Under the pieces are notes generated by a model. It saw only the letters and a program-made list of their open reading frames with translations, did no database searches and was not told where the DNA came from. A stretch of DNA of 64,000 bases from assembly GCF_963675975.1 (NCBI RefSeq), contig NZ_OY780939.1, positions 2,728,001 through 2,792,000 on the forward strand, in the 5' to 3' direction. This DNA comes from Halarcobacter sp. (GTDB lineage: Bacteria; Campylobacterota; Campylobacteria; Campylobacterales; Arcobacteraceae). Below are positions 6,706-15,221 of this stretch, piece by piece. The translations under genes were made by a program, and so were the position numbers. Position 1 is the first letter of the stretch; every line of letters starts with the position of its first letter.

Positions 6706-9261
6706 CTACTTATTATTTACATTTATTAGCTCAGCTTCAATTCTTCTATTTAAAGCTCTTCCTTCTTCTGTACTATTATCAGCAATTGGCTCATCAAAAC
6801 CTTTTCCTTGAGCTTCTATTCTAGATTCTTTTACACCTTTAGAGATTAAATAACTTTTAATAGCATTTGCTCTTTGTTCAGATAAACTTTTATTATAAAC
6901 AATAGAACTATTTTCATTCTCTTTACTTGCATGCCCAGTTATCATTGTATTAAACTCTTTATTATCAATTAAAAATTTAGCAAAAGCCTCTACTTTTTCT
7001 TTTGTTTTATCTTTTATTTTTGAAGAGTTATTTTCAAATAATACTTCCAAATTTATTTTATTTGTACAACCATCTTTATCTACAGTATATCCTGATGCTG
7101 TATTTGGACATTTGTCTAATTCATTTCTAACACCATCATTATCATCATCAAGAATAATTTCTTCTTTAACTTTTGGAATATATAGTGCAATTGCTACAAC
7201 ATTATTAATATCATGTTTATCTGTTTCTAAAAATAGATTATCATAATTAACTCTTGACTGAGGAACAATTATTTTTTCACTTACATTATTATCAACCAAT
7301 AGTTTTGTAATTGTTTTTGAATAATCTAAGGCTTGATTGTAACTTGTTTCATCATCTTTCATATTTTGAGTATGACCTATTACTGTAACAGTGATATCGT
7401 CTCTTTTATATGAATTTATCTTTTCAGCTATTTGTTTTATATTGTTATTATCTATATCAAAACTATTCATATCTATAAAATCAAATCTTTTAATTAATTC
7501 AAAATCATCATACATTAAATGTTTATCAAGTTGTGTTGATTCTACATTTTTATTTGCCGCTACATTGAATTCATAATCATATAAACCTAATTTCTCATCT
7601 TTTTTTGGACTCTGAGCACTATATTTAGGAACAGGATTTAGATAAGTATTTACTTCTGGCTCAAACTTATTTTTCCCATCTGGTAAAGCACACCCTTTGT
7701 CATCTACTAATACACCAAATGTACTATTAGGACAAGCATCTTTTGTATTAGGTACTCCATCAAAATCTGAATCAGCTTCTTGTTGTACACATCCTGTAGG
7801 TTTAATATTTCCATTAGATGTTGAGTTATCACAAATATCTAAAGAATCAACAATTCCATCATTATCAATATCTAATTTTACAGGCAATTTATCTTCAACA
7901 ATTTCAAAAGGTTTTTGTGTAGGATAAATAATGTTTTCATACTCTTTTTCATCTAATACTGAACTTACTAATAATCCCATTGCATCTAAAATTCTAAATT
8001 GAGCAAAAAGTTTATCTGTTTGAGCATTAATAATTTGTGATTTAGAGTTTATTAAATCATTTTGAGCTGATAATAAATCTAATAAAGTTCTTCTTCCCAT
8101 TTCATATTCACTTTGATAACTAGCCAAAGTTTCTTCACTATATTCATAATATTTATATAGTTTTTCAAGTTGATCTGTTAACATTTCATAAGCAGACCAA
8201 GATAGTTCTAAACTCTCTATTGTTTGTCTTTTTAGATCTCTTTGAATCTCTACTTCTTTATTTATAGAACTTCTGCTTTTTTGAATATCTGCTTCATGTG
8301 CTCCACCTTTATAAAGATTCCAATTTAATGTGATATATCCTCTAGTTCTGTCATCAGGACTATCAAAACTATTTCTTTTATCTACATCATTATAAACTTG
8401 CTCTATCTCTAAATCAATTTTAGGATAGTATTTACTTTTCTTTTCTTTATAAAGACTTTGTGCACCTTTAATATTATAATTACTTACAAGAATTGAAGGA
8501 TTATTTCTAATAGCTACCATAGTTGCTCTTTCTAAGCTCTCTGGCATAGATAGATTTAGTTTTGGTAAAGAAAGCTCTGAAATATTAACTTTTCTACCTA
8601 AAAGTCTTTTAAATCTAAACCCTTTATCAATCATATTGTTTTGTTGAACAACTAAATTAGACTCTGCAAGAGCTAAAGAAGATCTAATTTTTGTCATTTC
8701 AGATTTTGTAGTTAAACCACTATTAAATAAAGATTGTACATCTTCATAAATTTTTTCATTTACTCTTACATTATCTTTTGCATTTTGCAATAACCTATAA
8801 CTTCTAATAGAATCTAAATATGAACCTACCATTTGAAATGCAATATCATTAGCATTTTCTACATAATGGTGAGCTGCTGCTAAGATTCTAGATTTTTGAT
8901 AGTCTATTTTATTTGTTGTACTAAATCCATTAAAGATATTTTGAGTTAGTTTTAAAGACTGAGTATAATGATTGTAAGTTTTATCTTCTACAGTATTTCT
9001 ATACTTATCATCATCAGTATAATCTTTATATTCACCGGCATTGTTTCTTCCAAATGAAGCTGAATAATCCAAAGAAGGAAGCCATTCAGATTTTGCAATA
9101 TTTAAATCTTGTTGTACCTCTCTTAAGTTTTTTAATCTTTCTTTAACAACTGGATTTGTGTTTAAAGCTTCTTCTATACTTTTTTCTAAAGTAAGTGCAT
9201 TTAAATTTACACCTATTAACAAAAGACCACTAGCAGCGATACTTAACAAAGGTTTTTTCAT
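6706..9261 (-). CDS. TolC-type outer-membrane channel fused to TSP3 repeats and OmpA-like domains
   Basis: The protein has 851 residues, about twice the length of an ordinary TolC/LapE. A signal peptide (about 1-22) precedes a TolC-family region to about residue 445 (helical repeats, TQNIFNGF, NWNLYKGG). At about 462-525 it has calcium-binding thrombospondin type-3-like repeats (DIDNDGIVDS, DSDFDGVPNTKDACPN). Residues ~560-690 look like a diverged OmpA-like domain (FDIDNNN, VIGHTQN). A further TSP3 unit (DDDNDGVRNELDKCPN) leads into a canonical C-terminal OmpA peptidoglycan-binding domain (LSEQRANAIKSYL, GKGFDEP, NRRIEA). I infer that the fusion anchors the adhesin pore to the cell wall. It is first in the exporter run, 8 bases before the ABC gene, behind its own candidate promoter. 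Confidence 0.93.
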   Translation of the reverse strand: MKKPLLSIAASGLLLIGVNLNALTLEKSIEEALNTNPVVKERLKNLREVQQDLNIAKSEWLPSLDYSASFGRNNAGEYKDYTDDDKYRNTVEDKTYNHYTQSLKLTQNIFNGFSTTNKIDYQKSRILAAAHHYVENANDIAFQMVGSYLDSIRSYRLLQNAKDNVRVNEKIYEDVQSLFNSGLTTKSEMTKIRSSLALAESNLVVQQNNMIDKGFRFKRLLGRKVNISELSLPKLNLSMPESLERATMVAIRNNPSILVSNYNIKGAQSLYKEKKSKYYPKIDLEIEQVYNDVDKRNSFDSPDDRTRGYITLNWNLYKGGAHEADIQKSRSSINKEVEIQRDLKRQTIESLELSWSAYEMLTDQLEKLYKYYEYSEETLASYQSEYEMGRRTLLDLLSAQNDLINSKSQIINAQTDKLFAQFRILDAMGLLVSSVLDEKEYENIIYPTQKPFEIVEDKLPVKLDIDNDGIVDSLDICDNSTSNGNIKPTGCVQQEADSDFDGVPNTKDACPNSTFGVLVDDKGCALPDGKNKFEPEVNTYLNPVPKYSAQSPKKDEKLGLYDYEFNVAANKNVESTQLDKHLMYDDFELIKRFDFIDMNSFDIDNNNIKQIAEKINSYKRDDITVTVIGHTQNMKDDETSYNQALDYSKTITKLLVDNNVSEKIIVPQSRVNYDNLFLETDKHDINNVVAIALYIPKVKEEIILDDDNDGVRNELDKCPNTASGYTVDKDGCTNKINLEVLFENNSSKIKDKTKEKVEAFAKFLIDNKEFNTMITGHASKENENSSIVYNKSLSEQRANAIKSYLISKGVKESRIEAQGKGFDEPIADNSTEEGRALNRRIEAELINVNNK

Positions 9262-9304
9262 CTTAATTCCTTAAAATTAAATTATTTTAAAGAATTGTAT
9301 AAAT

Positions 9305-9328
9305 AAGAAGTATCAAAGAAGTATCAAA
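9305..9328. promoter_or_regulatory. 11-bp direct repeat over a candidate promoter of the tolC-like gene
   Basis: GAAGTATCAAA occurs twice with an exact 11-base period, one helical turn, the classical layout of OmpR/PhoB-family sites. Read on the minus strand each copy contains TTGATA. The upstream copy could serve as a -35, 18 bases before TTTATA. It sits 44-67 bases ahead of the tolC-like start, directly after an OmpR-type regulator gene. Confidence 0.5.
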
Positions 9329-9357
9329 AAGAGTTAATTTAATAATTTTTTTTTAAT

Positions 9358-10053
9358 TTATATTATATTTATTTTATAGCCTTCATTAAAAACATTCTGA
9401 ATTAAATCCTCTGGTATTTTTTTTCTTATTCTTCTTATGAGGTTTTTTAATGCGTTAAAACTAGCTTCTTCATTATAATCATTCCATACATGAAAAAATA
9501 TATCATCATAAGAAAAAACTTTGTTAGGATGAGAAGTTAATAGTTCTAAAAGAAGCTTTTCTTTATTTGTTAACTCAATATTTTCATTATTATATGTCAA
9601 CTCTTTTAACTCACTATTCCAAAATATATTTTCTGCTAATTGTAAAATCTTTATATTTTGAATACTATAAGTTACTATTTCATCAACAGCAGTTTTAAGT
9701 GCTTCTTTTAAATTTCTTCTATTTACTGGTTTTTCTAAATATTTTACTAATTTTAAAGATGTTGCTCTTAATAAAAACTCTTTATCCACATGAGCTGTTA
9801 AAATGATTGCTTTAGTTACAATATCATGTTCTCTTATCATTTCCAAAAGTTTTAGACCATCAATTTTTGGAATATTAATATCAATAATTAAAATTTCAGG
9901 TTTGAATTTATTATATAATTCTAAAGCTTCTTCCCCATCTTTTGCTTCAAGTACATCCTTAAAATTCATTTTTAGATATTCAACATAATTTTTTCTTAGT
10001 AACTCTTCATCTTCAATTACTAATATTTTATAAGGATATAAATTACTACTCAT
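9358..10053 (-). CDS. OmpR-family response regulator
   Basis: The protein has 231 residues. A receiver domain has the acidic pair (VIEDEE), phospho-acceptor Asp in LIIDINIPK and Lys in LEKPV. A winged-helix DNA-binding domain follows (ELTNKEKLLLELL, then LIRRIRKKIP). The frame stays open 12 codons further upstream, but the ATG at 10053 is preferred. It has a good AAGGAG, overlaps the kinase stop as ATGA, and the receiver begins right after it. The partner is almost certainly the adjacent sensor kinase. The direct repeat just downstream makes the secretion operon a plausible target. Confidence 0.93.
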   Translation of the reverse strand: MSSNLYPYKILVIEDEELLRKNYVEYLKMNFKDVLEAKDGEEALELYNKFKPEILIIDINIPKIDGLKLLEMIREHDIVTKAIILTAHVDKEFLLRATSLKLVKYLEKPVNRRNLKEALKTAVDEIVTYSIQNIKILQLAENIFWNSELKELTYNNENIELTNKEKLLLELLTSHPNKVFSYDDIFFHVWNDYNEEASFNALKNLIRRIRKKIPEDLIQNVFNEGYKINII

Positions 10054-12989
10054 CAAACTTCTCCTTTTGGTAACTTTATAATAAAACAAATTCCTAAATT
10101 ATTATTACTAGCTGTAATTGTACCATTTAAACCTTTTTCAATAATCATTTTTGAAATATATAAACCTAAACCTGTACCTTGACTCTTGTGTTTTGTTGTA
10201 AAATATGGCTCAAATATCTTCCCTAATAAATGTTCATCTACACCTTTTGCATTATCTTCAATTGAAATAATTATTTCATTTTTTATCTCTTTTACTTCTA
10301 TTGAAATTAATGGTATTTCTATTTTATTTTTTATAATTGCATCTATTGAATTATTTAATATCACCAAAAATACTTGATTTAATTCATTCATATATGAATT
10401 TATATTTAAATCTTTATCAATATTTATATCTACAGCTATTTTATGTAAAGATAATCTTCCTTTAATTATTTTAAGCGTGAGTGAAAAACTTTCATATAAG
10501 TTAAACTTCTCCTTTTTCTTATCAAGCTCAAAAAAGTTTTTAAAATCATTAATTGTGTTTGACATATATTCAGTTAATTGTTCTATTTCATAAAGTTTCT
10601 TTTCTATATTTGAATCAAAACAACCTTTTTTATCAAGTATTGCATCAAGCAATAAAACCGAAGAGTTTATTTCTGCTAGTGGTTGTCTCCACTGATGAGC
10701 AATGTTTTCAATCATTTCCCCCATTTGAGCTAATTTATTTTGCTCCATTAATGTGATTTGAAATTGTGTATTTTTTTCAATCTCTTTTTTTATCTTATCT
10801 TCTAATGAATTATTCAGTTTTTCTAATTCAATTTTTGCTTTATTTAATAAATACTCATCCTCACGCTGTTTTGTGATATCGAAACCAAAATTTATAACTT
10901 CTTCAGTTGGTAGCTCTATATTTGCCCACATTGTTGCAAGTTTATTTCCATATTTGTTTAAAGGATGCCACTCTTTATAAATTCCATCTTTTTGTTGAAA
11001 AGAATGAATTACCTTTTTTCTCATATCTGGGTTTGGATAAAAAACCTCTAAAGGGTTATCCATATTTTTTATTTCTTTAAAATCATAACCAAAAACTTTT
11101 TCACATTCTTTATTCCAGAAAACTATTTTTCCGTTTTCATCAAATTGATTTAATAATATTGGTGCAATATCAAAAAGAATTCTAAATTTTTCTTCACTTT
11201 GTCTTAGTTTTTCTTCGATTATTTTTCTATTTTTTATCTCTTTTGTTAATTTTAAATTCCAATATATAAATAATATTACAATACAAGTGAAAAATATTAA
11301 TAAATTTATAATCATTTGGTAATTTATAATTTCATTATAATTTAAATATGTCCATTTGTTTAAAATCTCATTTTTCTTTTTTGAATCAATAGAGGATAAA
11401 ACTTTTTCCATAATTTCATTTAATATTCCCTCATCATTACGAGAGGCAATACTTAGATAACATGATTCTCTTAATTGACCTGAAATTGTTAAACCCTCTG
11501 CATATTTTTTAAAAAGCTCATGATTAATCACTATAGAGGTATCTATTAAACCAAAAACTTTCCCTTTTTTAACTTTGTTCAATCCATCAATTATTGAATC
11601 AACTTCAACAAAATTTATATATGGATATTTGTTTTTTAAGATTTCAAATATTGAATAGTTTTTAACAATAGCAATTTTTTTATTTTTTACTACTTCTAAA
11701 TCATTTATAAAAGGTTTAGCTGTTTTTGTAACAATAACTAAAGGAGTAGTTATATATGGTGTTGTAAAATTTAAATATTCTTGTTTACTAGGTGTAACTT
11801 GTGCCAAAGGTAAGATATCACATTGATGTTTTTTTATTTTTTCAATACTTTCTGTCCATGTTTTAGTTGTTACTAATTCAAATGGTATCTTCAATTCATT
11901 TGAAATAATATTTATAAAATCTGCTGCTATTCCAGCATGTTTTTTATCTTTTATCATTTCTAATGGCATCCAATTTGGATCTACACACATTTTTATTTTT
12001 TGTTTATTTTTTAAATAATTTTTTTGCTCACTAGTAAGTTTCAAATTATAAGGTTCATTTACATAAACAAACTCTTTGATTGTCTCCTTACTTTGTTTAG
12101 CCATAAAATGTGATTGAGCAAAATTATCAGCAATAATTTGTAACTGTTGAATATCAATACTACCTATTGGATAAAGATTTGAAAGCATTAAATATTCTAT
12201 TTGATTTGCTTCAAACATTAATGATTCTTTTGTTTTATTCTGAGTATTATATTTATTTAAAATTAGATTTATAGTTTCTTCTTTATTCTTTAAAGCATAT
12301 TGCCACCCCTTAATAGAAGCTTTTTTAAACTTTTCTACCCTGGAATGATTATTTTTTACTTCATCTTTTGTTGTAAATAAATTTAAATCATAAAATTTTG
12401 TAGCAAATACTGCTGGATCAAATATATTATATTTTATCCCTAATTTATTTAATGTATATATTTCATTAGTTGAAAAAATACTAATAGCATCAACTTCTTT
12501 TTTTATAAACGAATCTAATACAAATTTTCTTGGCACATTTTTAAAATCATTTTTACTTATATTATATTTGTCAAGCATCGTTAAAATTGTTCTTTTATGA
12601 GTACTATCCAATAATCCCATAACTTTTTTGTTTTTTAACTCATTTAAAGTCTTTATATTTTCTTGAGTTACTAAAACCAATGGAGATTGTTTTAAAAAAT
12701 TTGCAACCATAACAATAGGTTTATTATTAAAATAATCTACAATAATTGAAGAGAAAGATAATCCATAGTCTGCATTACCAGATATAACTTCTTGAGTAAT
12801 ATCCATACCTTCTTTAAACTCAATAAAATCAACATCAAGTCCAAGTTCTTTATAATAACCTTTCTCTTTTGCGATATAAAATCCCGCAAATTCAAATTGA
12901 TGTTTCCATTGCAGTTGAAGTTTAATTTTTTCTAAATTCTCTGAAAAAAGTAATGATGAAACTATTAATAGATAAATAAGATATTTCAA
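10053..12989 (-). CDS. Sensor histidine kinase with two periplasmic binding-protein-like domains and a PAS domain
   Basis: The kinase has 978 residues. A signal peptide (about 1-17) is followed by an NMT1/THI5-like domain (about 20-230; KLQLQWKHQFEFAGFYIAKE) and then an SBP_bac_3-like domain (about 330-545; KIKMCVDPNWMPLEMI). A transmembrane helix lies at about 555-580, a PAS domain at about 605-720 and a coiled coil after it. The kinase core carries the phospho-acceptor His in IAHQWRQPL (about 762), N-box LNNSIDAI and G-box GTGLGLYISK. The binding domains suggest detection of a small periplasmic solute, identity unknown. It overlaps the response regulator as ATGA, so the two form one transcription unit. 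Confidence 0.93.
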   Translation of the reverse strand: MKYLIYLLIVSSLLFSENLEKIKLQLQWKHQFEFAGFYIAKEKGYYKELGLDVDFIEFKEGMDITQEVISGNADYGLSFSSIIVDYFNNKPIVMVANFLKQSPLVLVTQENIKTLNELKNKKVMGLLDSTHKRTILTMLDKYNISKNDFKNVPRKFVLDSFIKKEVDAISIFSTNEIYTLNKLGIKYNIFDPAVFATKFYDLNLFTTKDEVKNNHSRVEKFKKASIKGWQYALKNKEETINLILNKYNTQNKTKESLMFEANQIEYLMLSNLYPIGSIDIQQLQIIADNFAQSHFMAKQSKETIKEFVYVNEPYNLKLTSEQKNYLKNKQKIKMCVDPNWMPLEMIKDKKHAGIAADFINIISNELKIPFELVTTKTWTESIEKIKKHQCDILPLAQVTPSKQEYLNFTTPYITTPLVIVTKTAKPFINDLEVVKNKKIAIVKNYSIFEILKNKYPYINFVEVDSIIDGLNKVKKGKVFGLIDTSIVINHELFKKYAEGLTISGQLRESCYLSIASRNDEGILNEIMEKVLSSIDSKKKNEILNKWTYLNYNEIINYQMIINLLIFFTCIVILFIYWNLKLTKEIKNRKIIEEKLRQSEEKFRILFDIAPILLNQFDENGKIVFWNKECEKVFGYDFKEIKNMDNPLEVFYPNPDMRKKVIHSFQQKDGIYKEWHPLNKYGNKLATMWANIELPTEEVINFGFDITKQREDEYLLNKAKIELEKLNNSLEDKIKKEIEKNTQFQITLMEQNKLAQMGEMIENIAHQWRQPLAEINSSVLLLDAILDKKGCFDSNIEKKLYEIEQLTEYMSNTINDFKNFFELDKKKEKFNLYESFSLTLKIIKGRLSLHKIAVDINIDKDLNINSYMNELNQVFLVILNNSIDAIIKNKIEIPLISIEVKEIKNEIIISIEDNAKGVDEHLLGKIFEPYFTTKHKSQGTGLGLYISKMIIEKGLNGTITASNNNLGICFIIKLPKGEV

Positions 12990-13100
12990 AAATAAGCTCT
13001 CTGTTTTATAAATTTTAGAATTAGAATAGTTAAAAATAATTCAATTCTTAATTATATTACTATAAAATCATTAAAAGTTTTAAAATATACACCATGACAC

Positions 13101-13880
13101 TTAAATTATTTTCTCTTGTCCAATTCTATATAAAGCAAAATCATACTTAATAGGATCATATGCATCAAACTCTTTTAACTTTTCAGTTACTAATAAAGCT
13201 GATTTTAAATCGTAAGTTTTTCTGTCTAATAGTCCTAATTTTTGAGAGACTTTAAAAGTGTGGGTATCAAGGGGAAGAATTAAATCTTTTTTATCTATTC
13301 CTTTCCATAAACCCAAGTCCAAATTATCTTCTCTTACCATCCATCTTAAAAACATATGCCATCTTTTATATGGGGCATTTCCTATCTCTTTTATAATTTT
13401 ATTTTTATCTCTTTTTAATGGGCTTGATACTAAAAAAGTAAAACCTTGAGAGTTGTATGAGGCATACTTATTTATTATATTGATTAGAAAATCTAAACCC
13501 TCTAAAACTGAATTTTCTTTTTTATATCCTTTTAGAAAAATATCATTTAGTGAACTTTCTTGTTTCATTCTTCTAAAGGTTTTAAAGATGGTTTTTACAT
13601 CTTCGCTATTTTGAAATCTATAATAAAACTTATCTAACTCTTTTTCAATTTTCTCTTCACTACATTCTAAAAGGGAAAAATCTAAACTATCTAAAAATTT
13701 TACAATTAAACTTGCTTTTCCATATCCAAAAAGAGCACAAAGCAAGATGGCATATTCATCTTTGTATCTACTTGCAACTAAAAGTGGGTCTGGTTTTTCA
13801 TAACTTAATTCACAATCATTATTTCTACACTCTATCTCTTTGTCTAATAGTTCTTTTATTTTTAAGTCATTTTTATTCAT
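13101..13880 (-). CDS. TIGR02757 family protein (helix-hairpin-helix DNA-glycosylase-like)
   Basis: The 259-residue protein matches what I know of the TIGR02757 (DUF2400) family, typical of Campylobacterota and Bacteroidota. Visible motifs are YKRWHMFLRWMVR, LGLWKGI, LILPLDTHTFKVSQKLGLL and the C-terminal PIKYDFALYRIG. The middle resembles the HhH-GPD fold of base-excision glycosylases, but its substrate has not been established. The ATG overlaps the sirtuin stop by one base, so the two are co-transcribed. Confidence 0.85.
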   Translation of the reverse strand: MNKNDLKIKELLDKEIECRNNDCELSYEKPDPLLVASRYKDEYAILLCALFGYGKASLIVKFLDSLDFSLLECSEEKIEKELDKFYYRFQNSEDVKTIFKTFRRMKQESSLNDIFLKGYKKENSVLEGLDFLINIINKYASYNSQGFTFLVSSPLKRDKNKIIKEIGNAPYKRWHMFLRWMVREDNLDLGLWKGIDKKDLILPLDTHTFKVSQKLGLLDRKTYDLKSALLVTEKLKEFDAYDPIKYDFALYRIGQEKII

Positions 13881-14581
13881 TAGTTATTTATATATTCCTC
13901 AATATCTTCTTCTATTTTTTTATATGCTGTATTTGCATCTTCATAATATATTTTATCAAAGCACTCTTCGTATATCATGGAACTTGGCTCAAGATTGTTT
14001 AGTATAGCTTTGTTTGCATATTGTGACAGATAATTTACATCTATCACATTTCCACTTGTACCAATAACTACCAACAAATAACAGTTATTCAAAATTTTAT
14101 ACATACTTTGATATTTTGGTGCAGCTTCACCAAAAAAAACTATATTTGGTCTCATTTTTGAGCCACATTTAGTACATATAGAATTACTTCTATCTTGTGC
14201 TTCATATTTTATATTTATTATATCATCACAATTCATACATCTTAGTTCTTGAAGAAAACCATGAAGATGTAATACATCTTTACAATCTGCTTTTTCTAAC
14301 AAATCATCTACATTTTGAGTAATCACTTCTATTTTATTAGGATATTTAGCTTTTAATCTTGAAATCATTTTGTGTGCATTATTTGGAAATTTATCTTTTA
14401 TATCTTCTCTTCTTTTATTGTAAAAACTGATTGTATTCTCATAATTCCAGTCTAAGCACCCTGCACTACATATCTCATTTATATCATGCTCTTCCCATAA
14501 GCCATCTTTATCTCTAAATGTAGAGATGCCACTACTTGCACTAAGTCCTGCCCCACTGAAAATGACTATTTTTTTATCCAT
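13880..14581 (-). CDS. Sir2-family NAD-dependent protein deacylase
   Basis: The 233-residue sirtuin has the NAD-binding GAGLSASSGISTFRD, the TQNVDDLLE motif, the catalytic His in LHLHG, and a zinc ribbon with two Cys pairs (CMNC and CTKC). MRPNIVFFGE follows the ribbon, as in CobB-type enzymes. The likely role is removal of acyl groups from lysines in cytoplasmic proteins. It is transcribed leftward with the TIGR02757 gene and is divergent from the nitroreductase gene, with 61 bases between the starts. Confidence 0.95.
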   Translation of the reverse strand: MDKKIVIFSGAGLSASSGISTFRDKDGLWEEHDINEICSAGCLDWNYENTISFYNKRREDIKDKFPNNAHKMISRLKAKYPNKIEVITQNVDDLLEKADCKDVLHLHGFLQELRCMNCDDIINIKYEAQDRSNSICTKCGSKMRPNIVFFGEAAPKYQSMYKILNNCYLLVVIGTSGNVIDVNYLSQYANKAILNNLEPSSMIYEECFDKIYYEDANTAYKKIEEDIEEYINN

Positions 14582-14608
14582 TTGAAATCCAAATTTATTG
14601 TTAATTTT

Positions 14609-14616
14609 GGTATTAT
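14609..14616 (+). promoter_or_regulatory. Candidate -10 element of the nitroreductase-SDR pair
   Basis: GGTATTAT lies 26 bases before the nitroreductase start. Position and sequence match the recurring GATAAAAT-type element seen ahead of several other plus-strand genes here. Confidence 0.4.
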
Positions 14617-14642
14617 ACCAACTATTTAAAAAGGATTAGATA

Positions 14643-15221
14643 ATGAACTTTAAAGACTTTAAAAAATTAGTTTGCGATACAAGAACAACTAGAAGATTTA
14701 AAAAAGATATTACAATTGAAAATATAGAATTAGAAGAGGTTTTAGATGCGGCAAGGGTTGTTTCAAGTGCTAAAAACATGCAACCACTAAAATATATAAC
14801 AGTGACTGATAAAGACCTAGTAAAAAAGCTAGCCCAAACTTGCCAATGGGCAGCCCATCTTAAAGAATGGAATCAAAAAGAAGAAGAGCAACCAAGTGCT
14901 TTTATAATAGTATTAAATGACACGAAAATTGATGGGTTTGCTATGTTAGATTGTGGAATTGCTTTAAACAACATAATGCTAGGTTTAAAAATAAAAGGTT
15001 ACTCATCTTGCCCTTTAGCTTCAATTGACAAACAGTTATGCAAAGAGCTTTTTTCTCTTGATGAGAAAATAGAACCAATGCTTGGTATCGCTATTGGAGT
15101 AGAAGATGAAACAATAAAAGTGGTTGATGTAAAACTTGATACAAATTATTATAGAGATGAAATAGATATTCATTGTGTACCAAAAAGAGATTTAAATGAT
15201 GTATTAATAGGTAAATTTTAA
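14643..15221 (+). CDS. Nitroreductase-family flavoprotein
   Basis: The 192-residue protein has the family opening DTRTTRRFKKD, which binds the FMN phosphate, a hydrophobic dimerisation core, and the late GLKIKGYSSCPLASI segment with the usual Gly-rich tail (MLGIAIGVED). It probably uses FMN and NAD(P)H to reduce nitro compounds or quinones; the natural substrate cannot be read from sequence. The stop abuts the following SDR start within one base, so they form an operon. Confidence 0.88.
   Translation: MNFKDFKKLVCDTRTTRRFKKDITIENIELEEVLDAARVVSSAKNMQPLKYITVTDKDLVKKLAQTCQWAAHLKEWNQKEEEQPSAFIIVLNDTKIDGFAMLDCGIALNNIMLGLKIKGYSSCPLASIDKQLCKELFSLDEKIEPMLGIAIGVEDETIKVVDVKLDTNYYRDEIDIHCVPKRDLNDVLIGKF

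Noticed and set aside
3172-9261. Type I secretion genes considered as a haemolysin or bacteriocin exporter
   Set aside because: The next gene on the same strand is a retention-module adhesin, and the exporter N-domain has no evident peptidase Cys, which fits a LapBCE-type role.
10054-10089. Twelve-codon N-terminal extension of the response regulator
   Set aside because: The ATG at 10053 has a clear AAGGAG, overlaps the kinase stop as ATGA, and the receiver fold begins right after it.
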